A DNA stretch of 64,000 nucleotides from Sepioteuthis lessoniana (GCA_963585895.1 OY757939.1:27447968-27511967); one strand, 5' to 3'; counted from the first letter of the stretch, positions 1-11,500 are shown. Numbers and translations are program-made. Notes: generated from the sequence alone by a model not told the origin.

Positions 1-112
1 AAAAATGGTTTGGTTTGGTTTGGTTTAGTTTGGTTTGGTTTAGTTTGGTGGTTGGGTTTTATGGCATATCATACATTGCAGGTTATCAAATACCAAATCT
101 TGTGTATACATC
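1..112 (-). repeat. 3' stem-loop tail shared by families A and D (solo copy)
   Basis: A run of GGTTT units leads into the reverse complement of the tail: GGCAT/ATGCC-type outer arms around an inner stem, followed by ATACCAAA. The same tail ends the full copies of A and D elsewhere in the window. Here it stands alone, so the parent family cannot be told. Confidence 0.6.
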
Positions 113-239
113 TATATTGAAATTATGATTTGTAAACACATTTTGTTGATAACATTTTTAAATGACCTAATTTTTTCACACAGTTTAATGACTTCAACTA
201 TTTCTATTCAATAAGAATAATTCTATTTAATATAAACCA

Positions 240-535
240 TTTGGTTTGGTTTGGTTTGGTAAAACTGAAAGAAAGTGAAAAGAGATAAGTACCTTGACCT
301 TTCTGGAAAACTGCAAAAACTATCGAACATGAACATAACGGTGGTACCAACTGTAATTGGTGCGCCCAGTACAGTCACCAAGGGATTGGTACTGGGACTG
401 TAGGACTTAGAAACAAGAGTACGAGTAGAGACCATCCAAACAACAGCATAGGTGAAATTGGCCAGAATACTAAGAAGAGTCCTGGAAAATTGAGGAGACT
501 TCTTTTCCCTTAGACTCCAGTGGAAAGCCATTAGC
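240..535 (+). mobile_element. LINE-V C-terminal fragment 1
   Basis: In broken frames it encodes V-V-P-T-V-I-G-A-P-S-T-V-T-K followed by R-V-E-T-I-Q-T-T-A and A-R-I-L-R-R-V-L-E. These motifs recur at 550, 815, 45.2 kb, 47.4 kb and 61.9 kb. I take them as the post-RT end of a LINE ORF, but I cannot name the clade. The copy is 5'-truncated and has stops. Confidence 0.6.
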
Positions 536-549
536 TACAGCTGAGTGCA

Positions 550-770
550 TGACTGAAAGAACACCATATCAAATGTAATTAGTAAGCTCAGTACAGTCAC
601 CTAATGTTTGGTACAAAGACTGGAGGACTTGGAAAAAAGAGGACGAGTGAAGATCATCAAAACAACAGCTTTGTTGAGATTGGCCAGAATACTGAGAAGA
701 ATCCTGGAGACTTGAGGCGACTTAGACTCCAATGAAAGACCATCAGCTAACGCAGGCGTGAAAACCTCAG
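550..770 (+). mobile_element. LINE-V C-terminal fragment 2
   Basis: Same segment as fragment 1, more degraded. L-E-D-L-E-K-R-G-R-V-K-I-I-K-T-T-A and A-R-I-L-R-R-I-L-E-T can be read with stops between. It lies in the same orientation directly behind fragment 1, so this is either a local duplication or repeated insertion. Confidence 0.55.
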
Positions 771-814
771 AAAAAAGAAATGATAATGATAAAAGAGAAC
801 TTTCTGTTTAGTTG

Positions 815-1145
815 ATTTCGTGGTTCCAACGGACCACAGATTAAGAATAAAAGAATGTAAAAATATACACACACTTGGAACTTGTCATAGAAATAGAAAG
901 GCCGCGAATCATGAAGGTGACTGTGATACCAAATGTAATTGTCGCACTTGGAACAATCCCAAAGAGCTCGGAAGAAAGACTGCAGAAATTAGAAATGAGA
1001 TGCCATCCAGACCACTGTATTGTTGCGATCGGCCAGAATATTGAGAATAGTCCTGTAAACTTGAGAAGACTTGTTGTCACTCAGACGCTGGTGGTCTTTC
1101 TATGGAAAAACCTTCACCGCGAAAAACTCGCCGAAAGGAAAATAT
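815..1145 (+). mobile_element. LINE-V C-terminal fragment 3
   Basis: Contains V-P-T-D-H-R-L-R-I-K-E (the residues before the conserved block) and then M-K-V-T-V-I-P-N-V-I-V-A-L-G-T-I-P-K. It reaches further 5' than fragments 1 and 2. An open run of 90 codons at 875-1147 is the least damaged part. The LINE assignment rests on comparison among the copies in this window and on recall of such LINE ends. Confidence 0.6.
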
Positions 1146-2395
1146 AATAAGCGAATGCAGCAAAGTGGCATAATTGGTATATTTGAGTAGGTATGACTGG
1201 GAAAGAAATATAATCCACTTGGAATTGTTTAAGATACTAAGCAAGTGATTGACACGTTGGTTACAAAAAACGGACACAATTTTCGTTTAATACCCGATGT
1301 TTGTTTCTACTCACCGGTCTCAAAAGAAAGAGGTTCTCTTATTTCCAAGTCTTCCAGTCTACGGAAGGTTAAATACACACTTCCACTTATAAAGCTCGCG
1401 TTGCCCCTCTCCCTGTCAAAGAGGGGCATTTTTCTTAAATCGCAACCTACTTGATTTTTATGCCTTGTGTTTAGATCTCAGTTGACTTATATGAATCTTA
1501 CTAAATCTCTCAAATGTTTTGTGACTGCTACAGCCAATCAGCGCGGGCCCATTTTATTTCAACTCTTTCGAAAACTTTGCTTAAGGAGTAATGAACTTTC
1601 AATTACACCTGTAAATTTTGCCTTTGTTAGACACATCCGCCATCCAGGGTGCCGAGGTTGGCTTAGGCTGTTACGTTGAACTAAGACAAGATTTGGAATT
1701 AATTTGGTATGGAAGGGAGGAAATGAAAATAGACGTTTGTAAAAGAAATGTGTTGCCTGCTTGTTTACAGAAAATTTATTCTCGTCCAGAATTTGATGTT
1801 TGCAAATAAAAGGCAAGGGAATAATCTTTCTCAGGCGAATCGCATTTTTTATCAAACGAATGTTTGTCTGTGTAAACAGTGATTAAAATAATGATATCAT
1901 GTAATCATTCTCTAGTGACATGTAACTACGTCAATCGGTTTAGCTCGATCCGGAAAAAAGTCGAATGGCGATAGTTTTTGAAGCGAGAGAAATACAACTT
2001 AAAAAGGAAAAAGAAAAAGGAAAAGAAAAAAAATAAAGCCCGAGAAATGGCAGATGAATTAAATGTAACCTTTTCGCTTTAAGCCGACTAATGCTCACAC
2101 TACTTAGCAAGATTATATATTATTTCATTTTTAAAATGTCTTTTTTTTATATTCAACATTTTTAGGCGGCCCAAATGATATCTAAAAAATGACTAACTAC
2201 CAAAAAAAAACAAAAAAACTTTCAAATGAGTGAAATGATATGTACAACCCAGATTCCCCCCTTGATATCACAATTTTTCTTATAAGTTTTGTTCACATTT
2301 GTGAATAACTTATTAGAATTTGATAAAAATAATTCAAATCATATACTCCAAAAATAATATATTAAGAATAAAACGGTCTATACTGCTCTGGTATA

Positions 2396-2402
<7 letters not shown>
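1146..2402. other. Stretch with no recognised gene
   Basis: Looks single-copy apart from about 35 bp near 1630-1665 that recurs near 24050 (a GGTGCCGAGGTTG core). A CCAATCA box followed by a GC-rich patch lies at about 1530-1552. The rest is AT-rich with no coding signal. Confidence 0.4.

Positions 2403-2430
<28 letters not shown>
2403..2430. repeat. (TA)n tract at the 3' end of a SINE B
   Basis: Pure TA run directly abutting the 3' terminus of the minus-strand B copy that follows. Confidence 0.9.
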
Positions 2431-2434
<4 letters not shown>

Positions 2435-2612
2435 TGGTAACCGTAGTCGAGGGCGACCCGATGGCTTCCTTTTCAATAGCTACTCCAGGGAGGTGTAGTG
2501 GAGAGTGATGCTACTTTACCCTTGATATGTACCGAATAATGCTGAGTAATAAGCAAGGAGGTATTGAATTCAAGTCTCCCGGGATATTGTGAACACTCTA
2601 CCCACTAGGCAA
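2430..2612 (-). mobile_element. SINE family B copy 1
   Basis: Reverse complement of the tRNA-headed SINE B: AAAGTTGG end, GCTACTCC, then the TACCCTTGATATG region and the tRNA-like head (CACTCTACCCACTAGGC). The 3' end abuts (TA)n. Some bases are missing between body and head. Confidence 0.75.
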
Positions 2613-3355
2613 TTCGCAATTCAGATAATAAATTTCAGTCGTTTGGATCATTTTTTTTACTGATAGTTACTGCTGTTGTGATCTGAGTGAATGACAATGA
2701 TGCTTGGACCCCCGAACCATGCTTGACACAGGGTTCTTAGATAATGGAGACTTTGTTAGTGACACTGCAGATACTGTTTCGTGGTAGTCGTTTGGTTTGG
2801 TGGGTTTTTATGTCATGTTAACCCTTGTCGGTAATGCAAAATCCTTTTTACACACATGTGTGGGGGGGGTTGTTTGATTTGTGACCGAATATTTATTCGT
2901 ACCGTCTACGAAGTAGAATTTAATACAAGGTCATTTTTAATAAGGGGAGCTATACACGAACCGAAGTTTCTGCTTCCACCGGCTTAAGAGACACGGCGTC
3001 TTTTATAATTCCCCGTTACACGAAGTCCCGTGGCACGAGGCACTATACAACAGGTTTTCACTAAGTTAAATGGTTTCAAGTATCCGACGAATCAATTTAC
3101 ACTTTCGAACAAACGGTCACAACTTTAACAAAAATGCAAAGTTTACATTCATAGAAATGATTGAAAAAGTTGAAAACAAAACGAATAATTAAAAAAAAAA
3201 TAAAGGAAGAAAAATAAAAGAATGTGCCGTTTGGATATAATCACTCGACGTAGAAGGAATAAAAATTTGACAGCCAATCCAAGCAACTCGAAATTAGGTC
3301 GGTACTAATTGGAAGAGCCACCCTTTGAAAATAAAACTGTGGAAAAAATCCTCAC
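2613..3355. other. Stretch with no recognised gene; A/D tail remnant
   Basis: A degraded tail copy (GGTTTGGTGGG, then ATGTCATGTTAACC) lies at 2790-2850. The rest appears unique and shows no coding potential. Confidence 0.4.
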
Positions 3356-3480
3356 GAATACATATTTACCAACCTCTCCGCTCGGGCAGGATATGACATA
3401 ATATCAATTTTTAAGCGGAGTTTAACAGGTTTGAATTCAGAGTTTTCCTTCTCCTAGACTAGTTGCCTCACCAAGAACCT
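3356..3480 (-). mobile_element. SINE family C copy 1 (3' part)
   Basis: Shows CTCCGCTCGGGCAGGATATG, AAGCGGAGTTTAACAGG and CTTCTCCTAGACTAGTTGCC, the 3' half of family C in reverse. The tRNA-like head is missing. Confidence 0.7.
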
Positions 3481-3601
3481 TACAAATAAACAAACAAAAA
3501 AGCCGGTCAAGTCACGGCTAATTTGAAACTCACTTTCAGCAAAATCTGATAAAAACTTATTAAAACACATGGTCTCACTAAAGGGAGGTATATGTATATA
3601 T

Positions 3602-4577
3602 CATCATCATCATCATATCGTGCTGGCAGCACGGATATCCCTGACCCTCTCTCGCCACTCCTCCCTATCGTTCATCGCCCTAGGTAGGTCTTCAGGACAA
3701 CAACCTGTATCCTCACATAGCTGCTGAATGTACGTTCGTGCTGGTCGTCCTGCTTTTGCGCGGCCGTGTGTGGGGATCCATAAGAGTACATCTCTTATGA
3801 GTTCATCTCTGCTTCTCCAGCAATGTCCTGCATGTCTGGTTCGCCTAACTTGAATAGATTTCGTGATAGGGGGCAGGTGGCCGTACAGTTGGTGTCTTGT
3901 GGGGTGTTGCTGCCAGGACTTGTTGAGGATTGCACGCAGCATTCTTGTGTAATTGCCATCTAGTTTCTTCTCCAGCCGTTTTGTTAGCGTCCATGTAGTG
4001 CATCCATATAGCAGTATCGATGTGACCGCTGCCTGGAAGAAACTGCGTTTCATTTTATCGGTTAGGTCTGATTTCCATATAGTCGATAGCCTATTGATAG
4101 CTGTCCATGCTTTCGTTAACCTCGTTTCGATGTCCTTTTCGGTTGATTCGACGCTGCTTCCTAGGTACGTGAATTTGTCTACTAGTTTAAGAGGGGTTCC
4201 TTCTAGAGTGGAGATGTCCCCTGTTTGGTTATAGCACATATATTCCGTTTTGTGTGCATTAACATGGAGGCCTATGCTTGCTGCTGCTCGTTCCAGGCTA
4301 TGCAGAAGTGTTTCGGCTTGGTCAGGTGTATTTGCCAGTATCGCTATGTCATCGGCGTAGTCGGCGTCGGTAATTGTTGTTGCGGGATATCTTCTGCTTC
4401 TTTTCTTCGTCAGTTCGAAGCCATTCTCTTTGATTTTGTCAATCGATGTTCTAAGTACGTAGTCTAGACAAATGATAAAGAGATACGGAGCCAGCGTGTC
4501 CCCTTGTAGTACTCCTGCTACAATGTCGAAGTATTCTGTGTCTCCATCTGGTGATCGTACTTTTACTTTAGTGTTAA
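3602..4577 (-). CDS. R-family (RTE-type) LINE, 3' half of the ORF
   Basis: Open minus-strand frame of about 320 codons ending at a TGA that is the first unit of a (TGA)n tail. It begins N-T-K-V-K-V-R-S-P-D-G. It carries RT motif B (G-V-L-Q-G-D-T-L-A-P), catalytic motif C (Y-A-D-D), the H-V-N-A-H-K-T-E-Y segment, motif E (F-T-Y-L-G-S-S-V), then L-L-Y-G-C-T-T-W-T-L and the C-terminal G-R-P-A-R-T-Y-I-Q-Q-L block. The endonuclease and RT motif A are absent. They lie in opposite orientation at 5254-7443, whose last LINE codon sits about one codon before this start. With no stop and an intact YADD this is a young copy. RTE assignment rests on domain order and the near absence of a 3' UTR. Confidence 0.85.
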
Positions 4578-5253
4578 AATGCTGAATTTAATGCTGAATT
4601 TTACAAAATGTTATGCTGTATTTTGTTTGTAAAATAATGCTTAAACTATGCGTTTTAAATGTAAAGGCACGCTTACTCTACTGTAAAGCCAATTTGATAT
4701 TAAGCCTATCCACATGTCAGCGAACAAGGCAGAATGTTTTTAAATATCTTCTATCGAATAATTTAAAAATTCGTAAAGAAAGCCCTAACAGTAGTTTAGA
4801 AGAAAAAGCCTAGAACGCCAAATTCTACCACAGAGCTCTAATTCCTGAAGCCTGCTAGGTCCCCAACTGTAGGATGGAGAAAAAAAAAAAAAAAAAAAAA
4901 AAAATGAAAAGCCCTTGGAAAAGTCCCAATACAGCAAAAAAGTATAAGTCAGTATTAGTGAAAGTCATAAGAAAGTACCTTAATGTTGGACTTTAACTAA
5001 GTTAAAACTTAAAACAAATCCCCCCCTTTTTATTTTTTTTAATTTTTTTTTTATTTTTTTATATTTTTTTATATTTTTTTAATTTTTTTAATTTTTTTTT
5101 ATTTTTATTTTTATTTTTATTTTTTATTTTTTTTTTTATTTTTTTATTTTTTTTTTTAAATTTTTATTTATTTTATTATGTACACATGGGAAGCAGCATG
5201 ATGTACGTTAAGGTATTTGAATAAACCAATGGACGACCAAAGTCAATACCCAA
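4578..5253. other. Spacer between the two R-LINE halves; poly-A and T-rich tracts
   Basis: Holds a poly-A run at 4880-4904 and a T-rich low-complexity block at 5010-5190. The last 60-80 bp before 5254 have normal composition and may be LINE 5' UTR. No gene seen. Under the twin-priming model part or all of it would be 5' UTR. Confidence 0.4.
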
Positions 5254-7440
5254 ATGGGTCCTGGACGTGAGTTTGACGACTTTTCGCTCAGGATCGACAG
5301 TTCGATCGGGGAACTACTGCTGCTCCTCTATAAGAGTGGCTTCTATAGAAGAGAACAAAACAGCCATCGAAAGATAACCATGACCCACACTCAAACCACT
5401 TACACAAACCGCATCGCTCTTCGCGCGGGTAAAAAAGGGGCGCGTCCTGCTGAGGTTGGAGCCCTGGCCTCGGTGTTCGAAAAATCAGCTACAGAGCTCA
5501 AACAATCAAAACTACTAAAATGCAAGCAAACACTACAAATAGCCACATTTAACGTAAGAACCTTAAATAGAATAGGACAACTCCCAGAGCTAATCGCATC
5601 GGCCGAAGAACATAAAATAGACATAATATGCATACAAGAACACAGATACACACACACAGAAGATATCAAATATCACGAAACTAGCAATGGATGGTCGCTC
5701 GCCACTGTATCCGCATGGAAAAACTCTGTCAACGCCGCAGTGGGAGGGGTAGGATTGCTTATAGGACCTAGAGCACTAAAAACGCTTAATAGCATAGAGA
5801 AAATACAACCTAGAATGATGGTAGCTACATTTAACGGAAACCCCAGAGCAACAATCATCTCATGCTACAGCCCCACCAATGTTAGTGAAGAAAATGAAAT
5901 AGTCACCTTCTACGATGAGTTATCCTCATTAGTGCGTAGCATCCCGAAACACAACATGTTAGTCATTGGCGGAGACATGAATGCACAAATCGGGAAAAAC
6001 GGAAACAACAAATACAGCCTCCACAACACGTCAAATAGAAATGGACAACATCTAACAGATTTCATGATAGAAAATAGATTAGCATGCCTCAATACAAACT
6101 ACCAAAAAAGAGAGGGCAAACTATGGACATACACGTACGCAAACAATACTAAAGCTCAGATAGACTACGTCCTTATAAACAAGAAATGGAAGAATAGTGC
6201 ATTGAATTGCGAGGCATACTCCTCTTTTGAGGGTGTGTCCACCGATCACCGAATAGTCACAGCGAAAATACGGTTAAGCCTACGAAAAAACGACAAACGA
6301 ACAGCGACCACCAAACAATATGACTGGGCCCTATTAAACAACAAAGATGTCAGAGATAAATACGTATTAGAATTGAGAAACAGATTCGAAACACTACAAG
6401 AAAAGACGGAAAAAAGTACACCAAACGACGAATACGAAAATTTTGTCAATGCACACCTTGAGGCAGCAGCAAAATACATTCCAACAAAAATTAAAACTAA
6501 ATATAGAGTCCCATGGGAAACCTTAGCGGTGAGAGAAAAACGTGCACTAGTGAAAACAGCCTCCAAAAACTATCGAAAAAACCCAACAAACACAAATGCC
6601 TTAAAACTAAAAACGGCACAATATCAATTAGCAGGCATATATATAAAGGAACAGACAGAATACATTCAAAATCAGATAGATAAGATCAGAGACTCGGTAG
6701 AAGATAGACAATCTAGAATTGCCTGGCAAACAATAAACGAAGTGAGCAGAAGAAAGAACACAACCAAAGCAAAACTTAAAGCAACAAACCAACAAGAAAG
6801 AATAAAACTGTGGAAACAGCACTTCGAAAACTTACTTGGAAACCCACCAAAAATAACGCATGAACCAATCACCAGAATAATTAGCAAACAATTAGACATT
6901 AAACTTGGACCGTTCACACAAGGAGAACTCGACTCGGTTCTCAGAAAAATTAAAAATAGGAAAGCTGCAGGACTGGACGAAATTCCCCCGGAAGTATGGA
7001 AGACCAGACAATTCGACGACATACTGCTCCGACACTGCAACGCAGTATACAATCAAAATCCGATAGATAGATGGACGAAGGGATACATACTCCCCTTCCC
7101 TAAAAAGGGAGACCTCGGATTAGCCAAAAACTACCGAGGCATAACACTTACATCCATAGCTGCCAAAATCTACAATGCCCTACTACGAAACCGCATAGAA
7201 CCCAAAATCGACAACATACTTAGAAAAAACCAAAATGGCTTCCGAAGAAATAGATCTACGACCTCACAAATACTAACCATCCGCAGAATCCTTGAGGGTG
7301 TACGGGCAAAGAACCTACAAGCGACATTAATATTTGTCGACTTTACCAAGGCTTTCGACTCCATTCACAGAGGAAAGATGGAACAAATCCTACTAGCGTA
7401 CGGCATACCTAAAGAAACCGTAGCGGCAATAACGATTCTC

Positions 7441-7477
<37 letters not shown>

Positions 7478-7497
7478 CGGGGAGACCGAACACATAG
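5254..7497 (+). CDS. R-family (RTE-type) LINE: AP endonuclease plus N-terminal half of RT
   Basis: A 747-codon open frame. LINE sequence ends at about 7443; the last 17 residues are translated (TA)n and flank. The endonuclease spans roughly residues 96-345, with A-T-F-N-V-R-T, I-C-I-Q-E-H-R, C-Y-S-P-T-N, G-G-D-M-N-A, Q-I-D-Y-V and S-T-D-H-R motifs. RT begins near residue 550 (L-D-E-I-P-P-E-V-W), then Y-R-G-I-T-L-T-S and F-R-R-N-R-S-T-T, and reaches motif A (F-V-D-F-T-K-A-F-D-S, residues about 695-704). It stops at A-I-T-I-L-Y, before motifs B and C. The element would nick DNA and prime reverse transcription on target DNA. Translation may really start at Met43. The missing half lies at 3602-4577 on the other strand. 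Confidence 0.88.
7447..7474. repeat. (TA)n tract at the R-LINE breakpoint
   Basis: TATATGTATATAT at 7441-7453 also occurs at 3589-3601 beside the tail of the other half. It is a candidate target-site duplication, though low in complexity. Confidence 0.7.
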
Positions 7498-7550
7498 TCC
7501 AGACAACATCCTTCATACAAATGGATAAGCTATACCAACAGTACATAATA

Positions 7551-7788
7551 TATAGAGAGTGTTCGCCAATGGTCCAGGAGACCTTAGTTCAATCCCCGGT
7601 CGCGTCATGCCAAAGACTTTAAAAATAGTACTTGATGCCTCCTTGCTAACACTCAGCATTATAAGGTACGCATCACGGATAAAGTGAAGTAATCCAGGGA
7701 GTGGAGTTGCGCTCTCTCCGACACGTCGGTGAAGTAACTATTGAAAAGGAATACTTCGGGTCGCCTTCGACTAGGGTCGCCAACTTTA

Positions 7789-7790
<2 letters not shown>
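7551..7790 (+). mobile_element. SINE family B copy 2
   Basis: Starts with the tRNA-like head (GAGTGTTCGCCAATGG and a TTCAATCC B-box), then the ACTCAGCATTATAAGGTACG body, and ends in GTCGCCAACTTTACT. It runs straight into (TA)n. Confidence 0.85.

Positions 7791-7841
<51 letters not shown>
7791..7841. repeat. (TA)n(GA)n compound microsatellite
   Basis: About 17 TA units followed by about 8 GA units, starting exactly at the 3' end of SINE B copy 2. Confidence 0.9.
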
Positions 7842-8214
7842 GCAGACTGTCATACTAAAACTAAAAGATTGTTAAGTAGATAGATAGATTGATAGATTAG
7901 AATATATAATGCATAGTTTCTAGCTATTGTTCTTAGATATCTCATTATCTATATAATTTTGCCTACAACATAATTATAAGTGTATAACAAGAAAATATAT
8001 TATTTTAGTTATCCTTCAGAATTAATGTTTTTTTATGTTGATATGATCGCAGTAAAACTCAAAATTTTTCTTTCTTTCCAATCCATGGAGCTTCACGTGT
8101 CAGTTACGGAAGTATCGACATTTTGATGTAATGTAAATTGAGTTTTGAAAAGCCATTCCAAAAATATTGGAAAACATTACCCGATAACTCCCTTATTCCC
8201 ATTTACTGGAAGTC

Positions 8215-8265
<51 letters not shown>

Positions 8266-8393
8266 CAAACATTGAATACGGAGAATTTTAAACTTTGCAT
8301 ATTTTTTCGTATAAAGTGACTAGTTTTGATTGAAAGGAAATGCCCGACTGGTACACCAAGAGTACTCTCAACAAAATTACACACATAAGCAAA

Positions 8394-8458
<65 letters not shown>

Positions 8459-8746
8459 ATATATATATATATATATACTTAAAAATGCATGTGCTTGTAT
8501 GTCTGTGTGTTTACAAAGTGACCGGCTGAAGTTAAAAAGGAGGAGGAAGTGCCTGACAGGGACACAAACAGCATTCTCGATCCAACTTCTATTTGTATAT
8601 ATATATATATATATATATCGATTAGAAGGTAATGAGATCGATAGATATGAACAGATACTAAAATAGTTGGACAGACTGTAAGGTAAATTGATATGATATG
8701 AACAGAAATTATATATATATATATATATATATTTCTATATATATGC

Positions 8747-8789
<43 letters not shown>

Positions 8790-8982
8790 GCATGCGTGTA
8801 TATGTGCGTATGTGTCTTTCTTTTTGTCTATGTATTTTAGCTTAGAAGAAAGACCTCCAGAAGTTTAGAGATGTAACCAAGTAAACGGAAATAACAATTT
8901 CTATTTTTGTTTTATTATCGTTGGAGGTCGAAAAAGCTTTCACTAAAAGTTTATAAACGAAGGCTTTAGAATAAATACGAGC
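7842..8982. other. Microsatellite-rich stretch, no gene
   Basis: (TAA)n at 8215-8266; (AC)n(GT)n palindrome at 8397-8456 followed by (AT)n to 8476; TA tracts at 8597-8618, 8710-8731 and 8753-8785. Open frames crossing these tracts are artefacts of dinucleotide repeats. Confidence 0.7.
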
Positions 8983-9746
8983 ATGAGTTTGTTTGGTTGT
9001 TTATTTGTTGTTTCTTATTTAACGCCAAATCCATTTTTATGCAAATAACCAGTTTCATTTCAAATAAATCAGTTTGCATGAGTACACAGTTTACTTGTGA
9101 AAAAACATTTCTACTTCAAACTATTCAAGCAGTAATATGTAACAATTCAGTTTGGGGAAATTACAGTTTTAATGACAGAAACAGTTCAATTTCGAATAAT
9201 TCAGTTTAGCATAAGCACACAGTTTAAATATAGGTATAGTTTAATTGTAATAAAAAACAACATTTCTATTTCGAGCTATTCAGTTTAGTGTAAGTACAGA
9301 TTTTGTTTACACACAGTAACATGTCAAAACAGTTCCATGTCAAACAATTCAGTTTAGCGTAAATACAATTTCAATCTCAAAAGCATTTTATTTGAAATAA
9401 TTCAATTTAGTATAAGCACGCAGTTTAAATGTAAGTACGGTTTAATTGTCAAAAACATTTCTATTTTAAGCTATTCAGTTTAATGAAACAATTCAGTTTG
9501 GCATAAGTATGCCGTTAGTTCTATTTAACCCATATATAGGGCCCTCTCAGGTGCTACCACTCCGGGCCAGAGTGGACCTGGGAGCAATGGCAATGAAGGG
9601 GTGCTCCGTATTTCCCAAAGCCCCAGCATTACTAAGACCTCACCATCAGATTGTTTAGGGTCATCAACAGGACACTCAGTGTGGGGTCTTACCCCTCTGC
9701 AGTCAGTGTATTCTACAGCCCCAACCGACTGAGCAATACACAGAGT
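8983..9746 (-). mobile_element. Family D copy 1 (long internal array)
   Basis: Reading the minus strand: the head (9746 to about 9540) with paired arms AGTCGG/CTGACT and CCACTC/GAGTGG, then about eight degenerate units of about 56 bp (core AACTGAATTGTTTGAAATAG), then the stem-loop tail near 8990-9050. No coding frame. See the findings for the family description. Confidence 0.8.
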
Positions 9747-10183
9747 TAATGTCAAAACAGTTTTTTTTTCAGATAATTCGGCTTAGCATAAGTACACAGT
9801 TTAGATATCAAAACAGTTCTATTTCAAGCAATTCAAGGAAGCATTTGTACGCATTTTTTTATGTCAAAAATGTTCTATTTTAAACAATTCCGTTCAGCAT
9901 AAATATACAGTTTAAATGCATAAAAACAGTAAACGCCAACCACCGTTTAGTTCTATTTAACCCATAGATAGGGCCCTATCAGGTGCTACCACTCCGGGCC
10001 AGTGTGGACCTGAGAGCGATGGCAATAAAGGGCTACTCCGTATTCCCCAAAGCTTTAGCATTGCTGGAACCTCACCCTCAGATTGTTTAGTGTCATATAC
10101 AGGACCCTCGTTGAGGGTTTTATCCCTCTGCACAGGTGCAGTCAGTGTATTGTACAGCCCCAGCTGACTGGGCAACCCATAGT
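9747..10183 (-). mobile_element. Family D copy 2, joined to copy 1
   Basis: A second D head (10183 to about 9960) followed by its own array, which continues directly into the head of copy 1 without a tail between. The order on the minus strand is head-array-head-array-tail, that is, a dimer. Confidence 0.75.
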
Positions 10184-10239
10184 TAGCCTTCAAGAATGTT
10201 CCAATAATGTTATCAGTAATGATAGTTAATCTTAAAATC

Positions 10240-11420
10240 CTAACCAGAACTTTCTGCAACTGCTTGTTGTACGAGAAGGTTCTGCTCGTGGCAAAAAGTA
10301 AAGAATTAAGTTATTCGCAAAAAGCACTGATTGTTAAGCTTTGGAAAGATGGAGAAAGTTATAGAAATGTCTCAAGCAACCTGAATATTCCTTTTTCTAT
10401 GATAAGTTCATTCATTGCAAGGTTTAAAAGATGTAACGCAGTTGAAAACAAAAAATGAACACGTGCCCCAAAGAAGATTTCTCCAAGATTATCAAGAAAA
10501 ATAGGACACCTGATTAACCAAAATCCAATAGTTACATGTGAAGAACTGCAGGAAGATTTGCGTTCATCAACATTTAGTGTAACCAAACGAACAATAAGAA
10601 ATGAAATGTTGGGGAGTAGTCTAAAGTCACAGAGATCAATGAAAACTCCTTTCCTATTGAAACGGCACAGAGATGCAAGGTTGAAATTCGTCAGGCAGCA
10701 TAAGGAAAGGGAATATTCATTTTGGGAAAGAGTATTATGAACAGATGAAACTTAAATTGAGTTGTTTGGTAATAATTATCGAAATAATAATTATCGAATA
10801 ATTATCTAAATCATTTGTGGAGTAAAAAACACGGCGCCAACTATCAAATTTGGCAGTGGCAGTATAATGATTTGGGGAGGTTTTTAAGCGAAAGTTATGG
10901 GCAAAATATCAATGATAGACGGTAAAATTAACGCCCCAAGTATAAAGAGTTCTTGAAAGAAAATTTGATGTCTTCTGTTGAGAATCTTGAGCTACCTTCT
11001 TACTACATTTTCCAGCAGGATAATGATCCCAAGCATGCAGCTAAATCCATGAAGAAGCGGTTGTCTGAAAATAATGTTAATATTTTGCAATGGCTTAGTC
11101 AGTCCCCGGATTTGAATCCAATTAGGAACCTGTGGTGATTTTTGAAAATTCAAATTCGAAAAAGAGCAAACATCAATAATCTGAAGACAATATGCCAGGA
11201 AGAATGTTACAAAAATACCTACTAATTATTGCAAGGAATTAATTGAGAACTACAGGAAGAGATCAGTGGCTGTTGAAGTGAATATAGGGTATTCTACAAA
11301 GTATTAAATGAAGATTTTTTTTTACAGTACGATTAATTTTTCACTCATGAAAAGGAATAAATGGCATTAATTTCTGTAAAATCAATTATAAAAAAAGTTT
11401 ATATACACAAATTAGTTGAA
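10240..11420 (+). pseudogene. Tc1-like transposase, broken
   Basis: An N-terminal paired-type HTH (S-Y-S-Q-K-A-L-I-V-K-L-W, then Y-R-N-V-S-S-N-L-N-I-P) is followed by S-P-R-L-S-R-K-I-G-H-L-I. The catalytic region shows T-D-E-T (first Asp), a degraded stretch, then F-Q-Q-D-N-D-P-K-H-A-A (second Asp). P-D-L-N-P-I-R-N-L-W has Arg where the third catalytic Glu is normal. The expected start codon reads GTG at about 10290. Several stops and at least two frame changes split it into pieces at 10207-10458, 10558-10740 and 10953-11138. A full Tc1 transposase is about 340 residues and nearly all parts can be traced. Terminal repeats were not firmly found; a D copy lies close upstream. Confidence 0.88.
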
Positions 11421-11497
11421 TATATCCTAACACAGTGAATGTTCATCTCTAGTAATCATCTTCATCGCGCGACGTTCCGTTAAGAACTCACCGGTTA

Positions 11498-11500
<3 letters not shown>

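Noticed and set aside
1530-1552. CCAAT-box plus GC patch as a promoter
   Set aside because: A single motif with no following exon or transcript-like ORF is not enough to call a promoter.
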